Shown one piece after another: positions 7,403 to 15,652 of a stretch of 21,729 nt of DNA. A program made the position numbers and the translations under genes. The notes below the pieces were generated by a model. The model made no database searches, had not been told where the DNA came from, and saw only the letters and a list, made by a program, of their open reading frames with translations. The first letter of the stretch is position 1. Every line of letters starts with the position of its first letter. The DNA comes from Chrysochromulina parva (taxonomy: Eukaryota > Haptophyta > Prymnesiales > Chrysochromulinaceae). Where the stretch lies: NCBI GenBank assembly GCA_002887195.1, contig PJAB01000714.1:1-21729 (forward strand), read 5' to 3'.

Positions 7403-9826
7403 ATGTCTAAAGTAAAACGAGAAGTTCGGGACAAACGAGATTGCGGGGAAGAGAAAAAAGAGGAGAATCGAGATTGCGTTGCTATCAGTCCTCGCGACAT
7501 GGCGGCGCCCTTGGCGATGACGGCGCATCTCCAAGAGCCCAGTTCGTCGCAGCAGGGCTTCGGCCGCCAGGGCTATGGCTCACATCAGCAGCTCGCCAGC
7601 CCGCAGGCCGCGCACGCGCAGGTGGTGCAGGCGGTGCAGACAGGCCAGGCCGGCCATCCAGCGATGCTTCAAGTGCAGTTGACACAGGCGCCTTTCGTTG
7701 CTCTGCCAGGCGCGCAGCTGACACAGGCGCCCTACTGGCCGGTGGATATGGTCGCATACCCGTCGAGCCCGACCTTGCTCGAGCGCATCATCCACCAAGT
7801 GCACTACTACTTCTCAGCAGAGAATCTTTGTCGCGATGAGTTCCTACGAGGCCACATGGATCAGCACGAAGGCTGGCTACACATACAGTTGATCGCCTCC
7901 TTCAATCGGCTGCGCAGCCTCACGATGGATGTCAATCTCGTCGCTGAGGCGCTGCGCCTTTCGCCGGAGCTCGAGGTGTGCAATGGCATGGTGCGCAAGC
8001 GACATGACTGGCAGCGCTGGCTGGTGCCACAAGCGCAGCTCGGCGGGCCAACCTCGCCGACGCCGTCGTCGCCTGACAGCAGGTCGGATCCAACATCTCC
8101 GCTTGTTCGCACGGGCTCGACCGGATTCTCGCGCGTCACTGAGGCGCCGTCGTTGGACTCGACAGCGAACGTGATCCATGGGCAAACGGAGACCATGCAG
8201 CCGTCGCGCTCATCGCCGGCCTCGCCCAACACGGCGCCATCGCACCAGCACGCGCAGGCCGGTGCCAAGCCTACGCACCAGCAGCCGCTGTTGCCGCCGT
8301 CGCTGCATCAGCAGCCGCAGCCGCGGCAGCCGCAACCGCAGCAGCTCAAGCAAAAGCAGCAGCAAAAGCAGCTGCAGCAGCAGCAAAAGCAGCAGTGGCC
8401 ACGAGCGATGCTTGCTGTGGAAACGCCGAGCGTGGCTGCCGGCGGCGAGGCAGCCGGTGAGGCGCCCGTGCGGGGTCGAGATGCGGCAACGTCCAAGCAG
8501 CAGTCGAGGTTGGAGCCAAGGTCGGCCTCCTCTCGGAAAGCAAGCGCACCGTATGCGCAGCCGTCGTACGAGACGCGCAGCGCAGGCTCCGCGCAGGGCA
8601 GCAAGCTGCCATCGTACGGAGCGTCAGCCGCAGCACACGGGCTGCCATCGAACGCTGCGTCGCGCGGGGGGCTCGAGGCGGCGGCAGCAGCAGGAGCAGC
8701 AACGTCCAGGCAGCGACAGGTACCACCTGCGGGCAGCTCCGGAACCGCTTCGGGTCAGTCTACGAGGCCGTCGACGGCAGAGGGCAACAGCGCAGGCAGC
8801 AGCGCAGGTAAACGTGCCGCGGCCGCGGCGCCGAGCGATCTGGATGAGGCAGAGGAGCTCGCGCTGCTGCAGGAGTGGCAGCTGCTCGGGAACGGCTCTT
8901 CCCTTGCCGACTGGCGTGCGGCGCACGACTTGTGGGTCGAGGCGCAGCTCGGGGGCGCTTTGAGGGCTGCGGCGGCGCGTGAGCAAGAGGAGCCGTGGGA
9001 GACGGCGCCATCGAACCGTCGGAGCGCGCGCAAGGGCGGCCCTGGCGATCGAAAGGACTCCGGCAACGAGAGCGAGATCGGAATGGAGATCGGAGTGAGC
9101 GCGCTGCATCTGAAAGACGCGCCGCCGCTTTCGGACCGCTCTTCCAAGGGAGAGGTGCGTGGGAGCAACCAGAGCAAATGGGACGAAGGGCACTCGGACC
9201 AGACGACCCTCCTCAATGATGAGGACTGGTCGTCTTTGTCCGCAGGCTCCGCAGAGGACCCACGACCGAGCTCGCCCGATGCGCACACGGACGGCACCCC
9301 TACATCCGGGTCTGTTTTGTCTCCGGGACGTGAGAAGCTCGGTGTGAAGCGATCTCCGTGCAAGACCAAGCCGGCGGACAAGGCCGGTGCTCCCCCGTGC
9401 AAGCCGCACGTGCTGCGCGAGCTGCGCGACGCGCCGCTGCTCGAGTCGCGCGGCTCGGCGGCCTCGATGCTCGCAGCGATTGACCTCGACCTTATCGTGT
9501 CAGTCACGAGCGCTGCGGCCGCAGTCGCCTCGCGCTGTGCGGGCGCGCTATACGAGCGATTGCTCACGCACACGCCGCGCACGCGCGCCCTCGTGCTCAA
9601 GCACGGCGCCGAGCGGCACGCCCAGATGGCGCTCGTGCTCGTGGCGCTTCTCTTCCTCCTGCTGCTACCCACGAGCCGGCTGCCGCCTTCGTTGGGTGAG
9701 CTCGTCGCTCCACGCTGGCTCGAGCTGCCGATCGGGCTGATTCTGGGGCTCAAGGTGAACGACCTGGGCAATAAGCTCTGGACGATGTGCACACCATGCC
9801 CCACGCAGCATGGGCGCGCCGGATGA
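7403..9826 (+). CDS. La-motif RNA-binding protein (LARP1-like)
   Basis: This single open frame encodes 807 residues. The La motif at about 125-208 keeps all six RNA-3'-end-binding positions defined in human La: Q132, Y135, Y136, D145, F147 and F167. It ends with VRKRHDWQRWLVP, the LARP1-type extension seen in plant and animal LARP1 rather than the RRM-linked form of genuine La. LARP1 proteins bind mRNA and regulate translation and stability of ribosomal-protein messages. The rest is low-complexity: a Gln-rich N-terminus (45-110), a Gln/Pro/Lys tract (about 290-345) and Ser/Ala/Gly-rich linkers. A short acidic-aromatic block at about 475-525 includes EELALLQEWQLLG. No DM15 repeats are evident. 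The C-terminus has a strong hydrophobic helix (742-755, MALVLVALLFLLLL) and a weaker one (about 775-785), followed by NDLGNKLWTM. Met33 (7499) is an alternative start. Confidence 0.88.
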   Translation: MSKVKREVRDKRDCGEEKKEENRDCVAISPRDMAAPLAMTAHLQEPSSSQQGFGRQGYGSHQQLASPQAAHAQVVQAVQTGQAGHPAMLQVQLTQAPFVALPGAQLTQAPYWPVDMVAYPSSPTLLERIIHQVHYYFSAENLCRDEFLRGHMDQHEGWLHIQLIASFNRLRSLTMDVNLVAEALRLSPELEVCNGMVRKRHDWQRWLVPQAQLGGPTSPTPSSPDSRSDPTSPLVRTGSTGFSRVTEAPSLDSTANVIHGQTETMQPSRSSPASPNTAPSHQHAQAGAKPTHQQPLLPPSLHQQPQPRQPQPQQLKQKQQQKQLQQQQKQQWPRAMLAVETPSVAAGGEAAGEAPVRGRDAATSKQQSRLEPRSASSRKASAPYAQPSYETRSAGSAQGSKLPSYGASAAAHGLPSNAASRGGLEAAAAAGAATSRQRQVPPAGSSGTASGQSTRPSTAEGNSAGSSAGKRAAAAAPSDLDEAEELALLQEWQLLGNGSSLADWRAAHDLWVEAQLGGALRAAAAREQEEPWETAPSNRRSARKGGPGDRKDSGNESEIGMEIGVSALHLKDAPPLSDRSSKGEVRGSNQSKWDEGHSDQTTLLNDEDWSSLSAGSAEDPRPSSPDAHTDGTPTSGSVLSPGREKLGVKRSPCKTKPADKAGAPPCKPHVLRELRDAPLLESRGSAASMLAAIDLDLIVSVTSAAAAVASRCAGALYERLLTHTPRTRALVLKHGAERHAQMALVLVALLFLLLLPTSRLPPSLGELVAPRWLELPIGLILGLKVNDLGNKLWTMCTPCPTQHGRAG

Positions 9827-11221
9827 GGTGTGTCACCGGCCCGCCGGCTGCGCCAGAGACGTGTTCGCACGACGTTCAGCTCGTGCCGCTATGGGTTCTG
9901 CACACACACGACGGCTACAACGACGGCTCGCCACTGGCGCGCCCATCGCTATTGATTGATGGGTTGGCGCACTCATGTTAAGGATAAGGAGGCTGCACTC
10001 CCACCCTGTGGGAAAGGAAGAGGCACACGCGGTTAGCATCGCCGGGGCTGTGGGCATGGACGCATGGGAGGCGGTTCGGCGAGCCACAGCCAAACGCATG
10101 ATTTACGCCGCCAAGGGGCGAGAGGCGGTGAAGCACGACATGATGAATGCCGAAGCGTCGAAAATAGAGAGATGCGATCAGGGTGGTTAGCAGGATGGCA
10201 ACGGCCACATGTCATATGAGATGATCCATGCGAGATGATGTATGCGAGCATGCGGTTGCAGCGCGAGCAGTTCCGTGTCGCGCGGCGGCTAGCATGAAGC
10301 ATGGCGAGCCGTCCGGTTGCGTTGCACAGAGCCGGCATTCGTATTTATTTATTATTCGGAAGGGGGGCGACGAATACCCAGCAATATGGCGACTATCTTT
10401 CGGCGCGCTTACACGTTTTTGCGTCACGTTACGACGAGCGTCCGTTATGCGCTCGTTAAAGTCCGGTTATCGACGCCGACGGGATAATACACGTAATTAT
10501 ACCGCCGCCCTCGACGCGGCCGCGACCCGGGACAACGGTCGCCGGTCCGCCGGGCGGGGGGGGGCCGGGTCGCGTTATCGGCCTATAGCTGTATATAGCA
10601 GGAGCCGGACGCGGGAGGCCGGAGCACCGGGGCGCGGCGTTCATCCCACACTTGTACTATCTATAGAACTAGTACGCCGACGGTTGCCAACCACGGGGCG
10701 GCGCGGCGCTATCTCTCCAGTACCGCTACCGGAACGCCGCTTCGACACTGGTCGAGCTTCTCGCGCTACGCCTTCTTGGCCTCCATTTCTCCATCGATCC
10801 GATCATCGATGTCCGGGCCTCGCTGGCCCCCGCTGCGGCGGGGCGCGGGCGGTGTCGGCGGACGCGTGCGATGGCGCGTCGGCGCGGCCATGGGCGCGCC
10901 GCGCCGCGCCAGTGCCGCATGCACCGTCCCGGCGTGCCCCGCCGGTCCCGCCACCGTGCGGCGAGTGCTTGTGGGTTCCTGCCGTGCCACGGTGGTAGCC
11001 CCGTGCGCGTGCCGTATCGCAATCGGCATGGCGCGGACCGCTCGGCGCTCGGCTTTCGACGTTAGATCGACCTCATGACATTCGTCCGAGTGTCAGTTCG
11101 CGGTCGTACACTACCATGTTCCGTAACGCGGGGCCGCGAATTGGATCCAAACATGCGGGCGGGCGCGATGACGGTCGGCAGATGCGCGCCGTGTTCGTCG
11201 CGCTCGGCGAGCCATCGACGT
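9827..11221. other. CpG-rich spacer between convergent genes
   Basis: The flanking genes point towards each other, so both 3' ends lie here. Degenerate ATGCGAGATGAT-like words occur at 10215-10255 and an AT-rich TATTTATTTATTATT at 10339-10353. From about 10360 to 11200 the DNA is very rich in CpG, with a run of nine Gs (10556-10564), several TATA words near 10583-10590 and 10660-10670, and an inverted repeat CATCGAT/ATCGATG (10792-10811). Several frames stay open (the longest is 10228-10998, plus), but their Arg/Ala/Pro composition shows no domain. I see no supported gene. Confidence 0.45.
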
Positions 11222-12790
11222 TCAGTCAAAGATCTCGCACCCGAGATTCTCGCATGCATCTGTAGGCTCGATGCCAAGCACCGCTTCTAGGAAGCCAGAT
11301 GAGACGCGCTCGACCCACGCTGGCCCACCGGTCGGGTCGGAAGGCTCGCACCAGCCGAGATGGCCGCCGTCGGCGGTGATTGCCATGAGCAGATTTGGGT
11401 TGGCACGCGCGTTGTCCAGAGCACGGCGCAGCGACACCCCGGGCACGATGGGGTCGTCATATGCGTTGAGCAGTAGTAGGGGACTCTCGATCAGGGCGAG
11501 ACGCTGGTCGCTCGAGGCGGCAGCATAGTAGGCATCGACGCTCTCGTACCCGTACTGGCGGCGTGTCAGCGCCTCGTCGAGCTCCCGAATGGAGAGGGCC
11601 GTGCGCGCCAGCTGATCATCGGCTACAAAGCTACCACCTGACTTCTCCGCGCCAGTCGGGTCCAGCAGCCCAGGCCGGCCCAACCCCGACCAGTACGGCA
11701 CGGGCACGGGGGTGTCCGTGACGGCGTCGACAAACTGAGGGCGCGCTGCAGCCCACAGCCTCTGCAACGACTTACCCAGGTTGCGGTCGTATACAGCGGA
11801 ATGGAAGCGGCGGCGGAGGTTTGCGCTATTCGCGGGCATGTTGAGAGGGCACGCGCACGCGACGCCAGCGTCGATGCGCGCCGTTCCGTCGTGCTCGTTC
11901 GCATGCGTGGTGGCTTGCTCGGCGAGAACATTATTCAGGATGGTGCCGCTGTTCGACCAGCCGATCACTGCGAGGCGCGCGTCGCCGACGCCAGCGAGCC
12001 TGGTGCGCCGCAGATGACTCACTGCAAGCCGCAGATCGTCGTTCGCTCCACGGAATGCGGAGAAGAGGCGTGGCGACGTCACCGGCGAGCCTCCACAACC
12101 GCGCATGTTGACGACCGCCACTTGCCAACCGCGTTCCGCGGCAGTGGCTGCCATGGAGCGCACGTACGTGTCTTGTGAGCCACCGCCCAGCCCTGAGGCG
12201 AGCAAGAGCATGGGGCGCGTGGCGTTGAGGTCGGGCGCCGCATCGACGAAATGCGTGTCGCCGCCTTCCTCGGCTGCACCAGGCAGCAAGCCGCCGCTAC
12301 CGGTGAAGATGGAGCCGTCGCGCTGCATCTTTCGACGGATGCCCGCCAGCAAATCGATGGCTAGGGTGCCACCATCAGGAGTAGGAACGAGCAGACGGTG
12401 GTACCGGACTGCCCTTGTAATCCGAGTCTTAGCCGCGAAGATGGTGTGCACGTGCCCGTTGCGCAAGAAGAGCGGGCTTCGGTACCAGTCTTCCCAGCGG
12501 GCTAGCTCAGGCACACGATTCAGCACACGCTCCATGAGAGGATCGCCAGGATCTGCGTGCACACCCTCAAGGGTTTGGCCATCACTTCGGCGGCAAGCAT
12601 CTGTTCTGGGAAAGTTCGCATCGAGTTGCTTCAGTGTCCCGAATGAACGTGCCGCTAGGCGAATTTCAGGTGTCACGACTCGCTGCAGCTGCACGGCCAG
12701 CGGCGCGTACAGCAAGGGCGTCAGAAGCATCACGAGGGTTCCGTGCTCGCACCTTCGCGGCAATTTTTTAATTGCACAGCCGGCCCACAT
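11222..12790 (-). CDS. Alpha/beta hydrolase, YheT/ABHD1-3/EMB8 type
   Basis: The 522-residue protein is a serine hydrolase of the family containing bacterial YheT, animal ABHD1/2/3 and plant EMB8, which act on lipid or acyl esters. The diagnostic NGHVHTIFA (about 112-120) precedes the hydrolase core. The triad is visible: S279 in GWSNSG, Asp in NAYDDPIVP (D445 or D446) and H477 in GGHLGW. RGCGGSP (about 231) marks the oxyanion/strand region. The nucleophile elbow is GWSNSG, where the family more often has GxSxGG. A hydrophobic stretch (21-34, MLLTPLLYAPLAVQ) suggests an N-terminal anchor or targeting signal. Met21 (12728-12730) is an alternative start that would also free an inverted repeat at 12760-12775 for the promoter. 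The gene is head-to-head with that at 12856. The family is firm; the substrate is unknown. Confidence 0.92.
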   Translation of the reverse strand: MWAGCAIKKLPRRCEHGTLVMLLTPLLYAPLAVQLQRVVTPEIRLAARSFGTLKQLDANFPRTDACRRSDGQTLEGVHADPGDPLMERVLNRVPELARWEDWYRSPLFLRNGHVHTIFAAKTRITRAVRYHRLLVPTPDGGTLAIDLLAGIRRKMQRDGSIFTGSGGLLPGAAEEGGDTHFVDAAPDLNATRPMLLLASGLGGGSQDTYVRSMAATAAERGWQVAVVNMRGCGGSPVTSPRLFSAFRGANDDLRLAVSHLRRTRLAGVGDARLAVIGWSNSGTILNNVLAEQATTHANEHDGTARIDAGVACACPLNMPANSANLRRRFHSAVYDRNLGKSLQRLWAAARPQFVDAVTDTPVPVPYWSGLGRPGLLDPTGAEKSGGSFVADDQLARTALSIRELDEALTRRQYGYESVDAYYAAASSDQRLALIESPLLLLNAYDDPIVPGVSLRRALDNARANPNLLMAITADGGHLGWCEPSDPTGGPAWVERVSSGFLEAVLGIEPTDACENLGCEIFD

Positions 12791-12855
12791 AAAAACGTCA
12801 TCGTCTGTCCCGTGACGGATCTCGGCGCTGTGAACTGTTCACGATTGCGAGGGAA
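12791..12855. promoter_or_regulatory. 65-bp bidirectional promoter candidate
   Basis: Only 65 bp separate the two divergent start codons. The spacer holds a perfect inverted repeat GTGAACTGTTCAC (12830-12842) 13 bp before the plus-strand ATG, and an AT-rich CATAAAAACG at 12788-12797. A second inverted repeat, GCAATT-TTTT-AATTGC (12760-12775), falls just inside the first codons of the minus-strand gene. Shared control of the two genes is inferred from arrangement only. Confidence 0.45.
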
Positions 12856-13773
12856 ATGCCTCAGGCCGCGTTGCTGTCCTCCGACGACGAGGAGGAGGAG
12901 GACCGCACGCGCGCGGCGCAGCCACCACTTCGGCTGGTGCGTGCTGACCTGGATCGGGCGCTCCCTGAGAAGCCTCCCGCGTCGGTGGTGCGGCGGCCAG
13001 GTGCTGCACTCTCGCTGGAAGAGCTCCAGGTCCGTGCCCGCGTCATCGACCGCCGCGCGCAGGAGCTCAATCGGGCATCCAAGATCGTCGCCGCCAAGGA
13101 GCTCCCTCCACCGAGCGACGCTGCAACCGAGGCCGACGAAACCGAGAGCCTCGCTGCTGAGCCAGAGCGCTGGCCAGAGGTCGACCTCGGACTATCCGAA
13201 CACGTTGCCAACCTCAAGCGGCTGGCATCTACGGACGCACCGGGCGGCACCGATGCATCGACCATTGAGCTCGCGCTCGAGGATGCCGTGTGCTCGGTGA
13301 GCGCTTGCGACGCACAGCAGCGTGAGGCACTGCATACCAGCGTCGAGTCGCTGAAGCAGCACTTCCAACGGCGCCTTGAGGCGCTCGAAGCGGATTTCGT
13401 GCGCCGCGCACAGGACCTGAGCGATGCCCTCGCCAGGGCCGTGACGGAGCGCAAGCGCGCATCCGAGGCAGTTGTCGCCGCCCACGCTGAGGAGTGTGCG
13501 GATCGCCTTGCGACGATGACGCAGCACGGCGAGGTGCTCTCACGGTTGCCACCGACGCCGGCGCCGGGGACAGAGGTGGACGACCACGAGGACGACGCAC
13601 TCATGTCCGTATCGGCGGATGTCGACGCCATCCTCGGCCGCAACCGGCCAATGGCATCAGGGCCTGGCCCACGAGCACGGCTCGATGAGCTCATCGCCGC
13701 GGCACGGCGCCGGCCGTCGGCGCACCTGCGTTTCGTGACGCCGATGCACAAGGCCGCGTTTCTCGATGACTGA
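12856..13773 (+). CDS. Unrecognised coiled-coil protein
   Basis: The 305-residue intronless frame has strong G/C third positions, as in neighbouring genes, and no family I can name. It opens with an acidic patch (SSDDEEEED, 8-16), then a helix (52-83, LEELQVRARVIDRRAQELNR) and an acidic linker. From about 137 to 225 there is a long heptad-rich coiled coil including REALHTSVESLKQHFQRRLE. The tail (about 230-305) is Pro/acidic and then basic, ending RPSAHLRFVTPMHKAAFLDD. There is no membrane segment or signal peptide. A scaffold or cytoskeleton-associated role is possible but unsupported. It shares its promoter spacer with the ABHD-type hydrolase. The first ATG of the open frame is used because the acidic N-terminus follows directly. 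Confidence 0.72.
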   Translation: MPQAALLSSDDEEEEDRTRAAQPPLRLVRADLDRALPEKPPASVVRRPGAALSLEELQVRARVIDRRAQELNRASKIVAAKELPPPSDAATEADETESLAAEPERWPEVDLGLSEHVANLKRLASTDAPGGTDASTIELALEDAVCSVSACDAQQREALHTSVESLKQHFQRRLEALEADFVRRAQDLSDALARAVTERKRASEAVVAAHAEECADRLATMTQHGEVLSRLPPTPAPGTEVDDHEDDALMSVSADVDAILGRNRPMASGPGPRARLDELIAAARRRPSAHLRFVTPMHKAAFLDD

Positions 13774-14009
13774 AGACTCGACACGTCCGAGTGCCGCGCT
13801 GCTGCCCATGTGTGCGTTACTTTCCGTGCGTCATAGTCGATAGTGTAAGCATTCATAAATGAATACATGTGGTCTCATGTGCGCGTGCGAGGTGCGTTGC
13901 GTGTTGCACTGTTGTTACTTCACGTGTGCGCGATTTCGTTCGTACGTGTTGGCGTGTTCTGAAATGAACATGCATTCTGAAGATCGGTGTCCTCAGACTC
14001 AATGTGAAA

Positions 14010-14176
14010 CATCCGTTGGACGGTACGCCGGTCAGTGACTTGCGTGTCGAATACTTGCTGTGAGTATGGCTGTGATAATAGGGGGTCCGGGGGTCCCCGA
14101 GCTAATGGTAACCGCATCCGTATGTACGCCGGTCCGGTGTCTTGGGTGTCGAATTATAAACATTGGCTGTGAAACA
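14010..14176. repeat. Diverged ~55-60-bp direct repeat, two copies
   Basis: Copy A (about 14010-14064) and copy B (about 14115-14172) share, in order, CATCCG, GTACGCCGGTC, CTTG.GTGTCGAAT and GCTGTGA with small indels. They are about 100 bp apart and separated by a G/C-rich GGGGGTCCGGGGGTCCCC stretch. They look like old tandem or element-derived copies. Confidence 0.6.
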
Positions 14177-14758
14177 ATGGCCGACATCGTCAAAGTCCCT
14201 CGCATGGAGCGCGCGACGAGCCTACCAGCAATCAAGAGCGCGATGGAATACGTCGATCTGTCAAGGCCATGGAAACGAGCCGTGCCTCCAAGTCCGCGGA
14301 AGCGATCACAAGGAGTGGACCTCTGTCGGCAGCCTCCGACCACACCGCTGTACGTACCGAGGGCCAACACAAAATCGACGACGAGGCTACCACCGACGGG
14401 AAAGGCGACTCAAACATTGCCTCCGCACTACGGTGGGGGGCCTCGCGCCACCTCAATCTTGATGATGCAGTGGAACCCGACGGCAGGGTGGGATCAGCAT
14501 ATGCCGCCTTCCTCACACAGGGAGTATGTCAGCTGGCTCATGGGCACGCATGACGTGCCTTTCACGAATTCAGCGCTGTCTCGAATCCGTGACGGCGTAT
14601 TGCCCAGCGTGGCTAGGGTTCATTGGGGCGATCGTGGAGAATTCCTCATGGGCAGAGCCCAGAGCAAATTCGGAATCCCTTCAAGCAGCGCGATGACGTC
14701 CTCAGCGTTTTCGATGAGGTCTTCGATGGCAGAGCAGGAGGAGAAAGGGGATCACTGA
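14177..14758 (+). CDS. Weak ORF, coding status doubtful
   Basis: From ATG 14177 a 193-residue frame begins MADIVKVPRMERATSLPAIK and ends AEQEEKGDH. It is rich in Pro, Ser, Thr and Arg, has no recognised domain, and has less biased third positions than the firm genes. A second plus frame (14269-14553) and a third (14623-14853, including PFKQRDDVLSVFDEVFDG) look equally protein-like. That is what a decayed gene with frameshifts, or chance in GC-rich DNA, would give. It is kept as a low-confidence entry. Confidence 0.2.
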   Translation: MADIVKVPRMERATSLPAIKSAMEYVDLSRPWKRAVPPSPRKRSQGVDLCRQPPTTPLYVPRANTKSTTRLPPTGKATQTLPPHYGGGPRATSILMMQWNPTAGWDQHMPPSSHREYVSWLMGTHDVPFTNSALSRIRDGVLPSVARVHWGDRGEFLMGRAQSKFGIPSSSAMTSSAFSMRSSMAEQEEKGDH

Positions 14759-15400
14759 GAGGCGGTGGGCGTGGAGGACATAGACAGGTCCTGCCAGCGT
14801 GTCAAAGCATCCGTGACGAACGGACCACAAAGAGGGGATCCCTTGATGCATGATGGGCAATTGGGATCGGGGGGCGTGCGCGTAAGCGTCAAAACAATCA
14901 ACAAATACACATTGAAGAACGCCGGGATTCGGACGCGACGTATCGAGTCTTGTTAACGCCGAGAAGGCAAGCAGGACGTGCAGAGTGCAGTGCCTATGCA
15001 GTGTCCAGTGATGCATCGACCATTACGAGGCACGGCAATGACGGCATCAACCGACGGAGGCTGCCACCGTACGGGCCGTAGTGCGTAGATAGCGGCCAGC
15101 CCCGCCGGCCCGCAGCCACGGTCCGAGCCAACCCATCCGTCGTCGATACGCCGACCGGTCCGTTCTGGTAGGGATAATACACATCATACACAGCGTTCAT
15201 ACTATCGTGTGTGAGGGTTGTTTGCGGTTCCGACGAGGCTGTCCCCGTATAGACACCGGGGGAGCCGAGAGAGGCCTGACCGGTCCTGGGCCTCCCCGTG
15301 ACCCCGACCGAGGGGCCGAGGTGTTTAGATTTCGACGGCTGGCTCACCTCCGTTAAACCTCCGGCAATGATCACCTGGGAATTATGCGACAGCTGGAGCC

Positions 15401-15652
15401 GCGCCGAGCACGTGGCGTTCGAGGCGATCGACACGTGCATCATGCTCACGTGTAAGGTGATTTTTGTCTTTTTACCGGTAAAAAGACACCGGGGGGAGCC
15501 GGGACTTTTTACCGGTAGCGACGCTTTGCACGTGAGAGACCGTGTGAGAGGAGGGCGCCGACCACTGGAACGTGAGCGCCGCCGCGCGCGCTGAACAACG
15601 CGGCTGGGGAGGGGGCTCGCCGCACTTGTTGCACGTCGCGAGGGTAGTTTCG
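15401..15652 (+). promoter_or_regulatory. Promoter-like region: four G-boxes and a 22-bp palindrome
   Basis: Four perfect CACGTG boxes lie at 15409, 15432, 15447 and 15529, upstream of the ankyrin-WW start (15653). Between the third and fourth is a perfect 22-bp palindrome (15466-15487; half-site GTCTTTTTACC then its complement). A second direct copy of CTTTTTACCGGTA lies at 15505-15517. AGACACCGGGGGAGCCG (15251-15267) recurs as AGACACCGGGGGGAGCCG (15484-15501) overlapping the palindrome end. CACGTG is the usual site of bHLH and bZIP factors; the palindrome's binder is unknown. Confidence 0.5.
15466..15487. repeat. Perfect 22-bp palindrome
   Basis: The left arm is GTCTTTTTACC and the right arm is its exact reverse complement, centred on ACCGGT with no spacer. 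The element is embedded in the G-box cluster and followed 18 bp later by a 13-bp direct copy of its core. Confidence 0.95.

Larger units (their letters stand above)
13774..15400. other. Gene-poor spacer with repeats and weak ORFs
   Basis: This spacer is longer than 1.6 kb between two plus-strand genes. It contains an inverted repeat TTCAT-AA-ATGAA near 13850, a diverged direct repeat (see 14010-14176), a weak ORF (14177-14758) and overlapping weak frames on both strands up to about 15000. From 15030 to 15300 it is CpG-rich. None of the frames shows a recognisable domain. Confidence 0.45.

Noticed and set aside
8755..9870. 371-residue minus-strand frame
   Set aside because: It is antisense to the La-motif gene, whose plus frame has clear conserved residues. 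The minus product is low-complexity.
10228..10998. 256-residue plus-strand frame in the CpG-rich spacer
   Set aside because: It has Arg/Ala/Pro-rich composition with no recognisable block. CpG-dense DNA rarely contains stops, so openness is weak evidence.
12861..13868. 335-residue minus-strand frame
   Set aside because: It is Ser/Ala/Arg-rich and antisense to the coiled-coil gene at 12856, typical of a shadow frame in GC-rich coding DNA.
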